Below are positions 62,383 through 64,000 of a DNA stretch of 64,000 nucleotides, piece by piece. Within the stretch, counting starts at the first letter, position 1. The number at the start of each line of letters is the position of its first letter. Where the stretch lies: contig NZ_CP136684.1 of NCBI RefSeq assembly GCF_032921865.1, positions 7,501 through 71,500 of the forward strand. The letters are read 5' to 3'. Made by a program: the position numbers and the translations under genes. This stretch comes from Thalassospira lucentensis. Lineage in GTDB: Bacteria > Pseudomonadota > Alphaproteobacteria > Rhodospirillales > Thalassospiraceae. The notes under the pieces were generated by a model, which worked only from the letters and a program-made list of their open reading frames with translations, made no database searches and was not told the origin of the DNA.

Positions 62383-63672
62383 TCAGCCCCCACCGAACAC
62401 AAGGTTCGGTAGCGTCAGGGAGATCGCCGGTACATAGGTTGTCAGCATAAGCGCCGTCAGGATCGCCAGATAGAATGGCCAGATCGTCATTACGGCCTTC
62501 TCGATCTTCACCCCGCCAATCGCGCAACCGACAAACAGGCAGGAGCCGACCGGTGGCGTACAAAGGCCAAGCCCCAAATTCATCATCAGCACCATACCGA
62601 ACTGGATCGGGTCCATGCCGAATTGGGTCGCCAGTGGCAGGAAGATCGGCGTACAGATCAGGATCAATGCGGCCATATCCATGATCATGCCGGCAATCAG
62701 CAGCATGACATTGATCAATAGCAAAACCATGATCGGGTTATCGGTGACGGATGTAATCGCATGCGCCAATGCATCGGGTACCTGATAAAACGCCAGCATA
62801 TAGCCATAGGCCGATGCACACCCGACCAGCAGCATGACAAGGGCCGTTGTCTTCGCCGATTGCTTGACCGCCGCAACAAAACCGGCCCAGTTCAGTTCTC
62901 GATAGACAAGCCCGGTAATGATCAACGCATAGGCCACACCGATGGCTCCGGATTCCGTCACTGTGAACACACCGCTCAACACACCGCCGACGATAATCAC
63001 GGCTGTGAAAAAGCCCGGAATGGCGCGAATGGCCGTAACCCCGACAACCCGCCATCCCGGAAACGGTACAGCCGGATAGCCATGCTTGATCGCCACAAGC
63101 CATGTCGCAAGGCCAAGCAGCAGGCACATGATGATGCCCGGCACCAGTCCCGCCATGAACAGCTTGGAAATCGAAATCCCGCCACCGGCCGCAACCGCAT
63201 AGAGGATCATGTTATGGCTGGGCGGGATCATGATACCCGCGATCGACGAGGTCACCGTAACGTTGACCGCATAATCGGCACGGTAGCCTTCCTTTTTCAT
63301 CACCGGGATCAGGATCGAGCCAAGTGCAGAGGTATCGGCTACGGCCGATCCGGAAATGCCACCAAACAGCATCGATGAAAACACGTTCACAATGCCAAGT
63401 CCGCCGCGGCGGCTGCCGACCAGTGCGGTTGCAAACTGCACCAGCCGGTTGGCAATCCCGCCATGAAGCATCAGTTCACCGGCAAAGATAAAGAACGGAA
63501 TGGCCAGAAGCGAAAAGGCACTGATGCCCGAACCAATACGCTGAAACGCGATCAGGGTTGGCAGACCTTCAAAGAAAAAGGTCGCAAGGGCCGCAATACC
63601 AAGTGCAAGGGCAACGGGCATGCCAATGACAATACCAACGGCAAACAGGCCCAAAAGAATGGTCATGCCCAT
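62383..63672 (-). CDS. TRAP transporter large permease (DctM-like)
   Basis: 429 residues with about 12 membrane spans. DctM features include the N-terminal ILLGLFAVGIVIGMPVALALG, the FAGELMLHGGIA and SAVADTSALGSILIPVM segments, and MNLGLGLCTPPVGSCLFVG near the end. With the small permease upstream and a binding protein outside the window it would import a uronate or other sugar acid with Na+. Its ATG directly follows the TAA of the small-permease gene; a second ATG two codons in is possible. Confidence 0.92.
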   Translation of the reverse strand: MGMTILLGLFAVGIVIGMPVALALGIAALATFFFEGLPTLIAFQRIGSGISAFSLLAIPFFIFAGELMLHGGIANRLVQFATALVGSRRGGLGIVNVFSSMLFGGISGSAVADTSALGSILIPVMKKEGYRADYAVNVTVTSSIAGIMIPPSHNMILYAVAAGGGISISKLFMAGLVPGIIMCLLLGLATWLVAIKHGYPAVPFPGWRVVGVTAIRAIPGFFTAVIIVGGVLSGVFTVTESGAIGVAYALIITGLVYRELNWAGFVAAVKQSAKTTALVMLLVGCASAYGYMLAFYQVPDALAHAITSVTDNPIMVLLLINVMLLIAGMIMDMAALILICTPIFLPLATQFGMDPIQFGMVLMMNLGLGLCTPPVGSCLFVGCAIGGVKIEKAVMTIWPFYLAILTALMLTTYVPAISLTLPNLVFGGG

Positions 63673-64000
63673 TTATTCAGTGTCCTTATCAAGCAATTCG
63701 TCGCTGTAAAACCGGCTATGCGCGATGGTTTTCCAACCGGTGATGATTTTAAGGATATGCACGAGGCTGTAAAATACGATGCCCCCGCCACAAACCAGCA
63801 TCGGAATGGACCGCAATCCGTCGGGAACATGGATGATCGGCATGCTTTTGGCCCAGTTGAAAACAACCAGATCGTAGGCGCCGACCAACATGTAAAAACC
63901 GAATACCACCATGGTCGCATAACTGATCAAAGCCAATACAGCCGCGGCCTTGGGCGGTAATGCATCGCGGAAAAATGATACCGAAAGATGGCTGTTGTCA
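63673..64000 (-). CDS. TRAP transporter small permease (DctQ-like), partial
   Basis: The C-terminal 108 or so residues are in the window; the frame stays open to the right edge, with its visible part starting DNSHLSVSFFRDALPPKAAA. Three hydrophobic segments follow (ALISYATMVVFGFYMLVGAYDLV, RSIPMLVCGGGIVFYSLVHIL), and the sequence ends ELLDKDTE. This matches DctQ proteins, which end just before dctM. The true start and the binding-protein gene are outside the window. Confidence 0.82.
   Translation of the reverse strand, partial: DNSHLSVSFFRDALPPKAAAVLALISYATMVVFGFYMLVGAYDLVVFNWAKSMPIIHVPDGLRSIPMLVCGGGIVFYSLVHILKIITGWKTIAHSRFYSDELLDKDTE

Noticed and set aside
1-64000. tRNA, rRNA, CRISPR arrays, insertion sequences, prophage or attachment sites
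   Set aside because: Looked for in the intergenic gaps; no cloverleaf ends, spaced direct repeats, transposase or integrase genes were seen.

Overview
The window looks like the chromosome of a free-living, metabolically versatile alphaproteobacterium. Gene content and protein style resemble marine Rhodospirillales such as Thalassospira, but that is inference: no rRNA or tRNA gene is present to fix the taxon. Almost everything is catabolic, transport or regulatory. I see no insertion sequence, prophage, CRISPR array or tRNA.

Layout, left to right. (1) 1-3616: a 4-hydroxyproline degradation cluster (epimerase, FAD dehydrogenase, DapA-family deaminase) with the edge of a GntR-type regulator and a perfect GntR-like palindrome upstream. 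(2) 3869-11221: surface-polysaccharide-type genes (GT4 glycosyltransferase, bi-domain oxidoreductase, UDP-GlcNAc 2-epimerase homologue) interleaved with an AEC permease and glpK. (3) 11310-13360: a small unknown protein and gabD. (4) 13926-21551: glpD-glpS-glpT-glpP-glpQ-glpU-glpV, the glycerol ABC importer operon known from rhizobia. It probably shares a DeoR/GlpR-type operator with glpK. The two ATPases carry complementary lesions and should form one good and one degenerate ATP site. (5) 21758-26198: a chemoreceptor, a Sel1-like exported protein, mobA, and a guanidinium exporter (gdx) behind a guanidine-II (mini-ykkC) riboswitch.

(6) 26258-40373: a reductive pyrimidine catabolism locus. It holds PreT/PreA dihydropyrimidine dehydrogenase, dihydropyrimidinase, two unrelated candidate beta-ureidopropionases (nitrilase type and M20 type), an omega-amino acid transaminase, an NMT1-type ABC importer with two permeases, and a RutR-like repressor. 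RutR-like boxes lie upstream of the repressor gene and of preT. (7) 40779-46790: Lrp/AsnC regulator, UspA, AGCS sodium:amino-acid symporter, and an EmrAB-type efflux pair with a MarR regulator. (8) 47062-51106: a U32-family protein with a Cys-rich tail, a DedA protein, a DUF3830 protein and an SLC13/ArsB-type permease. (9) 51360-53357: a highly structured leader (probable speF leader RNA), ornithine decarboxylase and a GNAT acetyltransferase. (10) 53446-64000: a multi-domain lipoprotein, then a uronate/aldarate set (SMP-30 lactonase, uronate dehydrogenase, TRAP transporter) into which an iron-siderophore ABC uptake cluster with a good Fur box is set.

Most start sites were re-chosen inside longer open frames on Shine-Dalgarno evidence. 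Operons are tight, with several ATGA overlaps (glpD/glpS, emrA/emrB, the iron permease), and many convergent pairs share bidirectional terminators.
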